The position numbers were made by a program, and so were the translations under genes. The notes below the pieces were generated by a model. The model was not told where the DNA came from. It ran no database searches and saw only the letters and a program-made list of their open reading frames with translations. From Arthrobacter sp. Br18 (lineage in GTDB: Bacteria; Actinomycetota; Actinomycetes; Actinomycetales; Micrococcaceae), in assembly GCF_000520555.1 (NCBI RefSeq), contig NZ_KI914847.1, positions 1 to 37,440 of the forward strand: a stretch of DNA of 37,440 bases, in the 5' to 3' direction. Below are positions 1 through 8,161 of the stretch, piece after piece. Each line of letters starts with the position of its first letter. The stretch's first letter is position 1.

Positions 1-50
1 TCAGGTCAGCCCCACCCGAACTTCCCGTCCATTTGTTCAAGGAGCTAACA

Positions 51-248
51 ATGATCGCACTGTACGCAACACTCACGACCGTTCTCCACACCGCCAAGGC
101 TCGGCTGGCCAACGAAAAGGGCGCCACGATGGTGGAGTACGGCCTGATGGTCGCCCTGATCGCCGTCGTGGTCATCGCCGGACTGCTCGTTCTCGGACCC
201 AGGATCGCGGGTCTGTTCACAGGTGTCGCCGCAAACCTCAACCCGTAA
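51..248 (+). CDS. flp: Flp-family type IVb pilin
   Basis: Major subunit of a Flp/Tad pilus, a thin surface fibre used in adhesion. The 65-residue protein has a 24-residue leader ending in Gly24, then a mature part starting ATMVEYGLMV, with Glu at +5 and Tyr at +6, the Flp signature recognised by prepilin peptidase. One hydrophobic helix fills most of the 41-residue mature chain. I chose ATG 51 over the in-frame TTG 33 because AGGAG at 40-44 is 6 nt upstream of it. It is the first visible gene of the tad cluster, and a prepilin peptidase gene lies at 9846-10502. The promoter is probably outside the window. Family assignment is firm; major-subunit status is inferred from gene order. Confidence 0.93.
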   Translation: MIALYATLTTVLHTAKARLANEKGATMVEYGLMVALIAVVVIAGLLVLGPRIAGLFTGVAANLNP

Positions 249-256
249 GACGTTAC

Positions 257-283
257 GGCTCCGGCGGCAGCACCGTCGGAGCC
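257..283 (+). promoter_or_regulatory. Hairpin after the pilin gene, possible attenuator or mRNA stabiliser
   Basis: An inverted repeat of 11 pairs (arms 257-267 and 273-283, one G-U pair, 5-nt loop) lies just after the pilin stop codon and before the TadE-like gene. No clear U tract follows, so it is not a classical terminator. By analogy with other pilin operons it could protect the upstream pilin mRNA or reduce transcription of the assembly genes. That role is inference. Confidence 0.5.
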
Positions 284-325
284 ATCGTCGTCTCATGCTC
301 CAGCGACCGAGGAAAGGACAGAATC

Positions 326-715
326 ATGAAGAGAACAAACCGCGAACGCGGGGCAGTAGCCCTCGAGATGGCCCTGGTTCTGCCCGTCCTGCTGCTCATC
401 CTCGTCGGCATCCTCGAGTTCGGCAGGGTCATGAACGTCCAGGTTTCCCTGACCCAGGCCGCGCGTGAAGGCGCGAGGCACGCGGCCATCCACTACGACG
501 ACGGCACCATGGATGTCACCGGAACGGCGCGTGCGGCCGCACCCTCCCTGGCTAGCCTTCCCATCGCGGTCAACCATAATGCTGGAGCCTGCGCACCCGG
601 CGGAACGGTCAGGGTCACCACGAGCATCGCCCTCCCGTCGATGACCGGTTTCCTCGATGCAGGCCTGTTTCCGATGAATCTCCAAGGCATAGGAGTCATG
701 CGATGCGGCGGATGA
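326..715 (+). CDS. tadE: TadE-like pseudopilin
   Basis: A 129-residue TadE-like protein, a minor pilin-like factor needed for Flp pilus biogenesis. It opens with a short basic leader, RERG then AVALE, so Gly9 is followed by a mature start with Glu at +5 as in pilins. A single membrane helix covers residues 15-33, and the conserved EFGRVMN and QAAREGARHAA blocks follow. Two Cys residues lie in the C-terminal extracytoplasmic part and could form a disulfide. The ATG at 326 has a purine-rich ribosome site at 311-317. The stop overlaps the start of the next gene by 13 nt, consistent with coupling. Probably processed by the peptidase at 9846-10502. Confidence 0.9.
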   Translation: MKRTNRERGAVALEMALVLPVLLLILVGILEFGRVMNVQVSLTQAAREGARHAAIHYDDGTMDVTGTARAAAPSLASLPIAVNHNAGACAPGGTVRVTTSIALPSMTGFLDAGLFPMNLQGIGVMRCGG

Positions 716-1752
716 CGCGCCGGGGTAGCGCCTCTGTCACTTCACAGCCCGGGGACAGCGAACGCGGCGCGGTGACTGTGCTGGTCGCCCTGATGATGGT
801 GGTCCTCCTAGGGATGGCCGCCCTGGCGGTCGACGTCGGAGCTATGTACGCCGAGAAGGCCCAACTGCAGAACGGTGCCGACGGCTCCGCCCTCGCAATT
901 GCGAACGACTGCTCGAGGGGGAACTGCGGCGCCTTCAACACCACGGGCCAGGCGTTTGCCAATGCTAATGCCGGAGACGCCACGAGCGGCATCACCTCCG
1001 TCACTTTTCCAACCGCCACCAGCGTGCGTGTGAAAACCAACGCCCGGGAAGCCGGAACCGGCGCGAACCACTTCTCCCTGTCCTTCGCCCAGGCACTCGG
1101 GATCGAGAACGCCGACATCACGGCCTCCGCAACCGCCGCATGGGGTGCACCTACCGGTGGCAGCACCCTTCCCTGGACCATCAGTCAGTGTGTCTTCCGG
1201 CAGTTCCTCAGTCCGTCACAACGTGCCCAGCTTGACTCCACCGGCACTTTTGCCGGGGATCCTATCCCTACGCACATCCTCATGCGCTACGACGAGAACA
1301 CTCCGACGTATCCCGGCTGTGCCGCCCAGAACGGGTATACCTCAGGAGGCTTCGGCTGGCTGGATCTTGATGGCGCCGGCTGCTCTGCACTCGTGGACAT
1401 CGGAGCGGGCGAGGTGGGCAGCAACCCCGGCAACAACTTTCCGAATGTGTGCCTGGCCGAACTGGCCACCCTCACCGGCGAACCGGTGCTGATTCCGCTG
1501 TTCAGCGGTTCCACCGGAAGTGGGGGCAACGGTGCCTACACCCTGGTGGGATTCGCCGCTTTCCAAATCACGGGCTACAAGTTCGGCGGCGGTCCCTCAC
1601 TGACCAGCCTCGACCCCGCCGCGCCCAACTGCAACGGGAACTGCCGAGGCATCCAGGGCTTCTTCACCCGTTTCGTCTCCCTCGAGGATGGCATGGCCAC
1701 CTCCCCCACCGCCCCCAATTTCGGCGCATCAGTCGTCAGCCTCTCTGGCTAG
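703..1752 (+). CDS. tadG: TadG-like pilus assembly protein with N-terminal anchor
   Basis: A 349-residue protein of the TadE/TadG-like group. After a basic N-terminus it has an RGAVTVLVALMM-type start, one membrane helix (about residues 24-44), then the conserved AVDVGAMYAEKAQLQNGAD block typical of TadG N-termini. The remaining 290 residues are predicted extracytoplasmic, rich in Gly, Ser and Thr, with several Cys. No von Willebrand A motif is obvious, so it is a shorter version than many proteobacterial TadG. Position +5 after the Arg-Gly is Leu, not Glu, so pilin-type cleavage is doubtful. Start 703 has AGGAG at 691-695; ATG 712, which forms ATGA with the previous stop, is an alternative. 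Confidence 0.82.
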   Translation: MRRMTRRGSASVTSQPGDSERGAVTVLVALMMVVLLGMAALAVDVGAMYAEKAQLQNGADGSALAIANDCSRGNCGAFNTTGQAFANANAGDATSGITSVTFPTATSVRVKTNAREAGTGANHFSLSFAQALGIENADITASATAAWGAPTGGSTLPWTISQCVFRQFLSPSQRAQLDSTGTFAGDPIPTHILMRYDENTPTYPGCAAQNGYTSGGFGWLDLDGAGCSALVDIGAGEVGSNPGNNFPNVCLAELATLTGEPVLIPLFSGSTGSGGNGAYTLVGFAAFQITGYKFGGGPSLTSLDPAAPNCNGNCRGIQGFFTRFVSLEDGMATSPTAPNFGASVVSLSG

Positions 1753-1808
1753 AGAAACCACGTCATGACGCCCTACCCCCCACAGAATGACCAGAGGAGT
1801 TACCACCA

Positions 1809-2573
1809 GTGAAAGCACGTCTATTTGGAGGACTTGCAGCACTCCTGCTGGCGGTCATCGGAACCGCTCTCCTCGTTCTCTACGTGGGAGCAGCCGACAG
1901 CCGCGCCCAGGAGGGCCTCGAACCCACTGACGTCCTCGTGGTGAGCGAGCGCATCCCCGCCGGAACTTCTGTCGAGGACATTCGAAGCAAGGTGGCGAGC
2001 GAGTCTTTGGTGCAATCGGCGATAACACCTCAGGCGCTCACAACCCTCGACGGCCAGGAACAAAAAATCACGGCCGTCGATCTCTTCCCCGGGGAACAGC
2101 TGCTGGCCGAGCGACTCGTGGCCCCGGAGGATTTTGCGCCCGGGACAGTGCCCGTACCGGACGGACTGGAGGAAGTAACTGTTCTGCTCGCACCAGAGCG
2201 GATGCTGGCCGGAAGGCTCAAGGCCGGTGATTCCGTTGGCGTCCACCTTTCCGGCGAACTTGAGGAAGAAGCCCCGAACTTCGATCGGCTGCCCGACGAG
2301 ATGGTCGGTTTCAAGCAGTATTCGAACCTCAATTTCCAGAACGTCCTGGTGATCGCTGTTCAGCAGGCGGCACCGGAAGCGGAGGACTCCACAAATGCTG
2401 AAGGTGTGGCGATGCCCAACGGCTCCGCCTTCGTCACCTTCGCCCTGAACGACTCCGATGCGGGCCGAGTCATCTTCGGAGCAGAATTCGGCACGATCTG
2501 GCTGACGAAGGAGACCGACACCTCCGAAGTGGCGGATCCACCAGTCATCACCATCCCAGAGGTAGTCAAATGA
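1809..2573 (+). CDS. cpaB: CpaB/RcpC-type SAF-domain pilus assembly protein
   Basis: A 254-residue protein with an N-terminal membrane anchor (about residues 4-26) and an extracytoplasmic SAF-like domain with the pattern DVLVVSERIPAGTSVEDI and later VDLFPGEQLLAERLV, which fits the CpaB/RcpC family of Flp pilus assembly. In proteobacteria this protein works with the secretin; no secretin gene is present here, as expected for a monoderm, so it may stabilise the fibre or bind the cell wall (inference). The start is GTG 1809 with GAGGAG at 1794-1799. The stop forms an ATGA overlap with the next gene, so the two are translationally coupled. Confidence 0.85.
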   Translation: MKARLFGGLAALLLAVIGTALLVLYVGAADSRAQEGLEPTDVLVVSERIPAGTSVEDIRSKVASESLVQSAITPQALTTLDGQEQKITAVDLFPGEQLLAERLVAPEDFAPGTVPVPDGLEEVTVLLAPERMLAGRLKAGDSVGVHLSGELEEEAPNFDRLPDEMVGFKQYSNLNFQNVLVIAVQQAAPEAEDSTNAEGVAMPNGSAFVTFALNDSDAGRVIFGAEFGTIWLTKETDTSEVADPPVITIPEVVK

Positions 2574-3769
2574 GCAGGTTTGTGATCATCACCGCAGTGC
2601 GGGAATTCGAGAGCCGCGTGCGGCAGGCCATCGCCGGAGCATTGGCGGGGGATTTGCAGACCCTCCCCCCCGAAGTCCTGCACCTTGGACCCAATGCGAT
2701 CCTCCAGCAGGTGACCGGGGGCCAGCCGGACGTGCTGATCCTCGGACCCGGAGTACGGCCTGATGACGCGATTGCGCTCGCCGCCATCTTCGACCTGCAG
2801 CACCCCGACATCAGCGTGATCCTCACGGCACCAGCCACCCAGGACATGATGCTGGGTGCTATGCGGGCAGGGATCCGCGACGTCATCAGCGCAGAGATAG
2901 AGCTGGACGAACTCCGAATCATCCTGGAGCGCGCCTGCAGCGCCGCGGAAAGCCGGCGGCGGGGCCAACACCCCGGCTCGGAGGGCGAGAACAATCGGGG
3001 ACGGGTCATCGCCGTCATGTCGCCCAAAGGCGGTGTCGGGAAGACCACGGTCGCCACCAACCTCGCCATTGGGCTGGGCCGGATTGACCCGATGAGCGTG
3101 GTCCTCCTCGACCTCGACCTGCAGTTCGGGGACGTTGCCACCGGGCTGCAGCTCGAGCCGGAGCACTGTATCACCGAGGCGGTCCACGGTGCAGCCGCGC
3201 AGGACTCCATGGTCCTCAAGGCCTTCCTGACAGTGCACCCCGCCGGAATCTATGCCCTCTGCGCCCCACGCTCCCCGGCCGAGTCCGACTACATCAACGC
3301 GGAGCACGTCACCCGCCTGATCAACCAGCTGGCAGCTGAATTCAGGTACGTCGTCGTCGACACCGCCCCCGGCTTAGGTGAACACTGCCTCGCGACGCTG
3401 GAACTCGCCACGGACGGCGTCTGGATCTGCGGGATGGACGTGCCGAGTGTCCGGGGACTCCACAAGTGCTTTTCGGTGCTCAACGAACTCCAGCTCCTTC
3501 CCCGGAACCGGCATACTGTCCTTAACTTCGCCGACCGTAAGAGCGGCCTGAGCGTCCGGGATGTCGAGGCTACCCTCGGCGTTCCCATCGACGTGGTGGT
3601 TCCGCGGTCTCGAAGCCTTCCGCTGTCGACCAACCGGGGGATACCGATACTGCAGGGAACTACAAAGGATTCCGCCTACCGCGGGCTCCAGAAACTGGTG
3701 GACCGTTTCAATCCAGCACTGGTTCCGGCGGCGCAGCGCCAGATCCACCGACGTGCTGTGGTGGCATGA
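2570..3769 (+). CDS. tadZ: TadZ/CpaE-type MinD/ParA-like ATPase
   Basis: A 399-residue localisation ATPase that in related systems places the Tad secretion machine at its site on the inner membrane. Residues 1 to about 120 resemble a degenerate response-regulator fold. A ParA/MinD domain follows, with deviant Walker A KGGVGKTT, signature Lys153 and P-loop Lys158, then LLDLDLQFGD and a VVDTAPG block that corresponds to Walker B. Length and two-domain order match CpaE/TadZ. It overlaps its neighbours by ATGA at both ends (2570-2573 and 3766-3769), so it is tightly coupled to cpaB and tadA. Confidence 0.9.
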   Translation: MSRFVIITAVREFESRVRQAIAGALAGDLQTLPPEVLHLGPNAILQQVTGGQPDVLILGPGVRPDDAIALAAIFDLQHPDISVILTAPATQDMMLGAMRAGIRDVISAEIELDELRIILERACSAAESRRRGQHPGSEGENNRGRVIAVMSPKGGVGKTTVATNLAIGLGRIDPMSVVLLDLDLQFGDVATGLQLEPEHCITEAVHGAAAQDSMVLKAFLTVHPAGIYALCAPRSPAESDYINAEHVTRLINQLAAEFRYVVVDTAPGLGEHCLATLELATDGVWICGMDVPSVRGLHKCFSVLNELQLLPRNRHTVLNFADRKSGLSVRDVEATLGVPIDVVVPRSRSLPLSTNRGIPILQGTTKDSAYRGLQKLVDRFNPALVPAAQRQIHRRAVVA

Positions 3770-5319
3770 AACTCTCGGAGCGGATGAACCGCTTGCCCGC
3801 AGCCGCCGGCGATACAACCGCTGCGGAAGCCCCGCGGCCCGAAGGGCTAGCTGTTGCCACCCCTGAGAACACACCGCAGGTTTCACCGCCGGCGGTGGCA
3901 GTCGTTCCGCGGCCGGTCGCGGCACGCGTCCCGCCGCGAATCACTGGCCCCTCGGCCTCATCGCTGTCCGCCCGCGTCGCTGGTCCTGGCGCGGCAATCA
4001 AGAACAGCACCGTGCAGGCTGCCCCTGCGGTTGATGCGCTCGCGGGCATTAAGCACCGTGCTTCCCTCGCACTCTTCGACCGCATGGGCAGCCGCTTCAG
4101 CGACTCCTCGATCTCGGAGGAGGAACTGCGGAAAACGGCAAAGGAGGAACTGTCACTCGTCATCGATGAGGAGCAGGTACCCCTGTCCCCCGAGGAACGC
4201 CGCCGCCTCATCCGGGAGATCGCTGACGAGGTCATGGGATACGGTCCGCTCCAGCGGCTCCTCGAGGATCCCTCTATCACGGAGATCATGGTCAACAGCT
4301 CCGAGCAGATCTACATCGAGCGCAAGGGCCGCCTCATCCTCACTGACCTGCGCTTCAACTCGGACGACCACCTTCGGAAGGTGATCGAGCGGATCGTCTC
4401 CAAAGTGGGCCGTCGCATCGATGAATCGTCGCCCCTCGTCGACGCGCGGCTGGAGGACGGCTCGCGCGTCAACGCGATCATTCCTCCACTGGCCGTTAAT
4501 GGGCCTTCCCTTACCATCCGGAAGTTCTCCCAGGTTCCCATCACGGTCAATGACCTCATTGGGTGGGGATCGCTGACCCCGGAGATGGCGGAACTCCTCG
4601 ACGCCTGCGTCAGGGCACGGCTGAACATCATCGTCTCCGGCGGCACCGGCACGGGCAAGACCACCATGCTCAACGTCGTGTCGTCCTTCATTCCCGAGGA
4701 TGACCGCATTGTCACTATCGAGGACGCCGTCGAACTCCAGTTGCAGCAGGCGCACGTTGTCCGACTCGAGAGCCGGCCGGCAAACATCGAGGGCAAGGGT
4801 GCCGTGGGTATCCGCGACCTGCTGAAGAACTCGCTGCGCATGCGGCCGGACCGGATCATCGTCGGCGAGTGCCGTGGCGGTGAGTCGCTCGACATGCTGC
4901 AAGCGATGAACACCGGGCACGACGGCTCGCTGTCCACCGTCCACGCCAACTCTCCCCGGGACGCCATCGCCCGCCTCGAAACGCTGGTGCTCATGGCGGG
5001 AATGGACTTACCGCTCCGGGCTATCCGTGAGCAGATTGCCTCTGCGGTGGACCTCATCATTCAGCTCACCCGGATGCGCGACGGGAGCAGGCGTGTCACG
5101 CATGTCACCGAGGTGCAGGGGATGGAGGGCGAAATCGTGACGCTCCAGGATGCTTTCCTGTTCGACTACTCTGCGGGCATGGACGCACAGGGCCGGTTCC
5201 TCGGCCGTCCGGTCGCCACCGGCATCCGCCCCCGCTTCCTCGACCGGTTCGAGGAGCTGGGTATCCACGTCTCCCCCAGTGTGTTCGGCGCCGGCTACGC
5301 CCCGGCGGCCCGGCGATGA
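3766..5319 (+). CDS. tadA: TadA/CpaF-type pilus secretion ATPase
   Basis: Cytoplasmic hexameric ATPase that powers Flp pilus extrusion, of the type II/IV secretion ATPase superfamily. The 517-residue protein has a Pro/Ala-rich N-terminal tail (about 1-90), an N-terminal domain, then Walker [10 protein letters not shown] at about 292-300 (Lys298), an Asp box around [14 protein letters not shown], Walker [13 protein letters not shown] and the His box [13 protein letters not shown]. All catalytic elements are intact. The disordered tail is longer than in many CpaF proteins. It overlaps tadZ by 4 nt and tadB by 4 nt. Because only one such ATPase is present, the locus is probably extension-only, as in other Tad systems. 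Confidence 0.95.
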   Translation: MKLSERMNRLPAAAGDTTAAEAPRPEGLAVATPENTPQVSPPAVAVVPRPVAARVPPRITGPSASSLSARVAGPGAAIKNSTVQAAPAVDALAGIKHRASLALFDRMGSRFSDSSISEEELRKTAKEELSLVIDEEQVPLSPEERRRLIREIADEVMGYGPLQRLLEDPSITEIMVNSSEQIYIERKGRLILTDLRFNSDDHLRKVIERIVSKVGRRIDESSPLVDARLEDGSRVNAIIPPLAVNGPSLTIRKFSQVPITVNDLIGWGSLTPEMAELLDACVRARLNIIVSGGTGTGKTTMLNVVSSFIPEDDRIVTIEDAVELQLQQAHVVRLESRPANIEGKGAVGIRDLLKNSLRMRPDRIIVGECRGGESLDMLQAMNTGHDGSLSTVHANSPRDAIARLETLVLMAGMDLPLRAIREQIASAVDLIIQLTRMRDGSRRVTHVTEVQGMEGEIVTLQDAFLFDYSAGMDAQGRFLGRPVATGIRPRFLDRFEELGIHVSPSVFGAGYAPAARR

Positions 5320-6260
5320 TGCTGTCCCCGGTGGTCCTGGTTCTTGGTACCTTGCTGTGCTTCTTCTCGATGTTGGTACTGTTCGTCGTGGTCTTTAAAC
5401 CCCGCGCAGGTTCCGTGTCCCTCGATCGACGGCGCCCCAACGTGGCCCCGGAACTCTCGGTGTTCAGCAGGGTCAGTTCGTCGACCGTCGGTGCCGTTGA
5501 CGAGGTTCTTGGTAAATCGGGCGGGCTGTACGGCAAGGAGCTGCTGTACAACGCGGGCGTGAAGATGAAGTCCGCCGACTTCACGGTCTTCATCCTGACC
5601 ATTTCTTTGGTCGCGGGGCTCGTGTTCGGGTTCCTTTCCCACATTCTATTCGGGCTCCTTGTTGCCGTCATCGTGCCTATTGGTGCACGGGCTGTCCTTT
5701 CGATCAAGAGCGACAAGCGCCGGGGCCGCTTCGACGCCCAGCTCCCTGACACCATCCAGACGCTCATCGGTGGGTTGCGTGCCGGCCACAGCGTCATGCG
5801 GGCCCTCGACGCGGTTGCGGCGGAATCGGATGCACCGACCTCAGAGGAACTCGCCCGCATCGTCAACGAGACACGCATTGGCAAGGATTCGCAGGTCGCG
5901 ATCGAGGAAGCCGCCCGCCGTATGGATAGCGAGGATTTCCGCTGGCTTGCTCAAGCTATCCAGATTCACCGGGAGGTGGGCGGGGACCTCGCCGAGGTCA
6001 TGGAACACGTCCTCGAGACGATCCGCGAGCGGAGCCAGATCAAGGCCCAGGTGAGGGCCCTCAGCGCGGAGGGAAAAATGTCCGCCTACATTCTGATGGC
6101 AGTTCCGATCGCCATTGCGTTGTTGTTCTCTGTCATGAATCCGCCGTACATCCTTACCCTCGTGGAGAACCTGCTCGGCATCATCATGATCATTGCCGCT
6201 GTACTGATGTACGCCATCGGCGGCTTCTGGTTGAGCCGCACCATCAAGATCAAGTTCTAG
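5316..6260 (+). CDS. tadB: TadB-type inner-membrane platform protein
   Basis: A 314-residue polytopic protein of the type II secretion F (T2SSF) family. It forms the membrane platform on which the TadA ATPase acts. There is an N-terminal helix (about 4-25), a helix pair near residues 88-130, a cytoplasmic T2SSF core with DTIQTLIGGLRAGHSVMRAL and FRWLAQAIQIHREVGGDLAEV, and two C-terminal helices. Length and helix layout match TadB. The ATG at 5316 overlaps the tadA stop as ATGA; ATG 5319 is an equally possible start. The partner tadC follows after 10 nt. Confidence 0.92.
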   Translation: MMLSPVVLVLGTLLCFFSMLVLFVVVFKPRAGSVSLDRRRPNVAPELSVFSRVSSSTVGAVDEVLGKSGGLYGKELLYNAGVKMKSADFTVFILTISLVAGLVFGFLSHILFGLLVAVIVPIGARAVLSIKSDKRRGRFDAQLPDTIQTLIGGLRAGHSVMRALDAVAAESDAPTSEELARIVNETRIGKDSQVAIEEAARRMDSEDFRWLAQAIQIHREVGGDLAEVMEHVLETIRERSQIKAQVRALSAEGKMSAYILMAVPIAIALLFSVMNPPYILTLVENLLGIIMIIAAVLMYAIGGFWLSRTIKIKF

Positions 6261-6270
6261 GAGGCCGGAC

Positions 6271-7155
6271 ATGCCGCTCTTGGTATGGATTGCAGCGGCG
6301 AGCATCACATTTCCGCTCGCCTATTTGGGGTGGTCGTTGTCCACATCGGACCGGAGATCCGCGGTCGCCATCCGCGTCAATCTGGCCCGGGGGATGGGGC
6401 AACGCACCAGCCAGACCGCTAACACCCCTTCGGCACTGACCGAGCTTGCGCGAAGACTCACGCCCGCGGCCTATATCGCGAAAATCGACGAGTGGCTCAG
6501 CCTGGCCGGCCGACCTGCAGCCATGCCGCTCGAGAAGATCCTTGCGGTGAAACCTGCGCTTGCACTCATCGGAGCGGCGTTCGGCCTGTTGCTCTTCAGC
6601 CAGGCTCCAAGTCCGCGGATCGTTTTTCTGGGCCTTTTCATCACCGTCCTCTTCTACTTCATTCCGGACCTGCTGGTGTACAACTCGGGGGTCAAACGTC
6701 AGGAACAGATCCAGACGGAGTTACCGGACACCCTTGACCAGATGCTCATCTCGGTGGAGGCGGGGCTCGGGTTCGAGGGCGCCATGGCCCGGGCGGCCGC
6801 CAATGGCAAGGGCCCGATAGCTGTCGAACTCATGCGGACTCTTCAGGACATGCAGGTGGGCAGGCCACGCCGCGAGGCATATCAGGCGCTGGCCCAGCGC
6901 TCCTCGGTGCAGGACCTCAAGAGCTTTGTCAGCGCGATCGTCCAGGCGGACAAGTACGGAATCGGCATTGCGAAAGTGCTGAGAGCCCAAGCGAAGCAGT
7001 CCCGCGTCAAGCGCCGCCAGCGCGCGGAGGAAAAGGCGATGAAACTACCCGTCAAGGTACTGTTTCCTTTGCTGCTGTTCATCTTCCCGGTGATGTTCAT
7101 CGTGATCCTCGGTCCCGCAGTCATCAACATCATGAAGACGTTCGGCGCCATGTGA
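6271..7155 (+). CDS. tadC: TadC-type inner-membrane platform protein
   Basis: A 294-residue T2SSF-family protein, second platform subunit of the Flp pilus machine. It has a membrane helix at the N-terminus, a helix pair around residues 95-130, the conserved ELPDTLDQMLISVEAGLGFE block, a cytoplasmic stretch with SVQDLKSFVSAIVQADKYG, and a final helix pair after KAMKLPVKVLFPLLLF. A strong AGGAGG at 6259-6264 overlaps the tadB stop and lies 6 nt before ATG 6271. It ends the core tad run and meets the response-regulator gene tail to tail, with only 20 nt between the stop codons. Confidence 0.92.
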   Translation: MPLLVWIAAASITFPLAYLGWSLSTSDRRSAVAIRVNLARGMGQRTSQTANTPSALTELARRLTPAAYIAKIDEWLSLAGRPAAMPLEKILAVKPALALIGAAFGLLLFSQAPSPRIVFLGLFITVLFYFIPDLLVYNSGVKRQEQIQTELPDTLDQMLISVEAGLGFEGAMARAAANGKGPIAVELMRTLQDMQVGRPRREAYQALAQRSSVQDLKSFVSAIVQADKYGIGIAKVLRAQAKQSRVKRRQRAEEKAMKLPVKVLFPLLLFIFPVMFIVILGPAVINIMKTFGAM

Positions 7156-7175
7156 GGAACCTCAGCCAACTTGGC

Positions 7176-7982
7176 TCAAAACTCCTTCGGCGCGAGGCGA
7201 TAGCCCACGCCCCGGATGGTCTGCAGCCAGCGGGGCTCCTTCGGATCCTCGGAAAGCTTGCGCCGGAGGTTTCCGATGTGAACCTCGATCGCACGTTCAT
7301 CAGCGTCACTGATGTACGCATCGACAGCGTAGTAGTCCCCGCGAACCACCCGGACGAGGTCGGCCTTGGTCCTCACCACCCCGCCGCTCTGCACCAGGTC
7401 GGCCAGCAGGTCGAACTCACTGCGCGTCAGGGAGAGCTCGACGCCGTGGACCGACGCGGTGCGGGCGTCGGGGCTGAGGACGAGCCGGTTGTGTTCGATG
7501 GTCTTCGTCCCCTGGGCTGCGCGACCAGGAGCAACTTCCGTCACCACCTGCGCAACGGACGCTGCAACCGGCGCAGCGTCGGCCCCGACCTCCGGTGTAC
7601 CTCGCGGACGGCGGAGCATCGCGGCAACCCGGGCGCGCAGTTCCCGGGGCCGGAAGGGCTTCGTCAGGTAGTCATCCGCCCCCGACTGCAGCGCGGTCAG
7701 CGTATCCAGTTCGTCGCCGAGGGAGGTCAGCATGATGACATAGCAGTCACTGGACTGCCGGATGCGTCGAAGCACCTCGAAGCCGTCGATATCAGGAAGA
7801 CCCACGTCGACGGTGACCACCGTCGCCTGATTAATTCTTGCTGCCTCAACACCGTCCCTGCCGGTGGCGGCCGCATGCACGTCAAACCCTGACTGCTGAA
7901 GGACAGCGACCACAAGGTTGCGCACGTCGGCGTCGTCCTCAATCACCACTGCCACACCCGGATCGCTCACAATATCCTTCAC
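7176..7982 (-). CDS. OmpR/PhoB-family response regulator
   Basis: A 268-residue DNA-binding regulator. The receiver domain has acidic residues Asp16-Asp17, phosphoacceptor Asp59 (in TVDVGLPDIDG), Thr86 and Lys108 (in LTKPF). An Ala-rich linker of about 50 residues precedes a C-terminal winged helix (about 165-268) with typical OmpR-type features (SRSEFDLL-like block, RKLSEDP, IRGVGYRL). The linker is longer than usual. Start GTG 7982 has a weak ribosome site; GTG 7970 has AAGGA 4 nt upstream and may be the true start, giving 264 residues. It is divergent from the sensor kinase at 8162, almost certainly its partner. Targets are unknown; the tad genes are the obvious candidates. Confidence 0.92.
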   Translation of the reverse strand: MKDIVSDPGVAVVIEDDADVRNLVVAVLQQSGFDVHAAATGRDGVEAARINQATVVTVDVGLPDIDGFEVLRRIRQSSDCYVIMLTSLGDELDTLTALQSGADDYLTKPFRPRELRARVAAMLRRPRGTPEVGADAAPVAASVAQVVTEVAPGRAAQGTKTIEHNRLVLSPDARTASVHGVELSLTRSEFDLLADLVQSGGVVRTKADLVRVVRGDYYAVDAYISDADERAIEVHIGNLRRKLSEDPKEPRWLQTIRGVGYRLAPKEF

Positions 7983-8161
7983 CCCGAAGCCGTTCGTCCC
8001 ATTGCTCTATTGACCATAAGCCACATCAGGCACTCTGCTGCTGATCTGCAACACAAGCCCCTCCCCAAAACGGCCATCGTGGCACATACTGAAGGCTGTC
8101 CTGCATTCTGCTGGGGAGTGGTTGGGGTACATGCAAATCTATCTTCGCGCGCGGGCTGGCC

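Noticed and set aside
1-50. A promoter for the pilin gene
   Set aside because: The 50 bases before the ATG show only the ribosome site; the promoter is probably beyond the window edge.
2360-3307. A 315-residue - strand open frame opposite cpaB and tadZ
   Set aside because: Antisense to well-supported coding sequence; composition and lack of motifs indicate a shadow frame.
7153-7176. A terminator between tadC and the response regulator
   Set aside because: Small overlapping palindromes (TGAG/CTCA and AGCCA/TGGCT) are present, but stems are short and there is no T run on either side, so I do not call a terminator.
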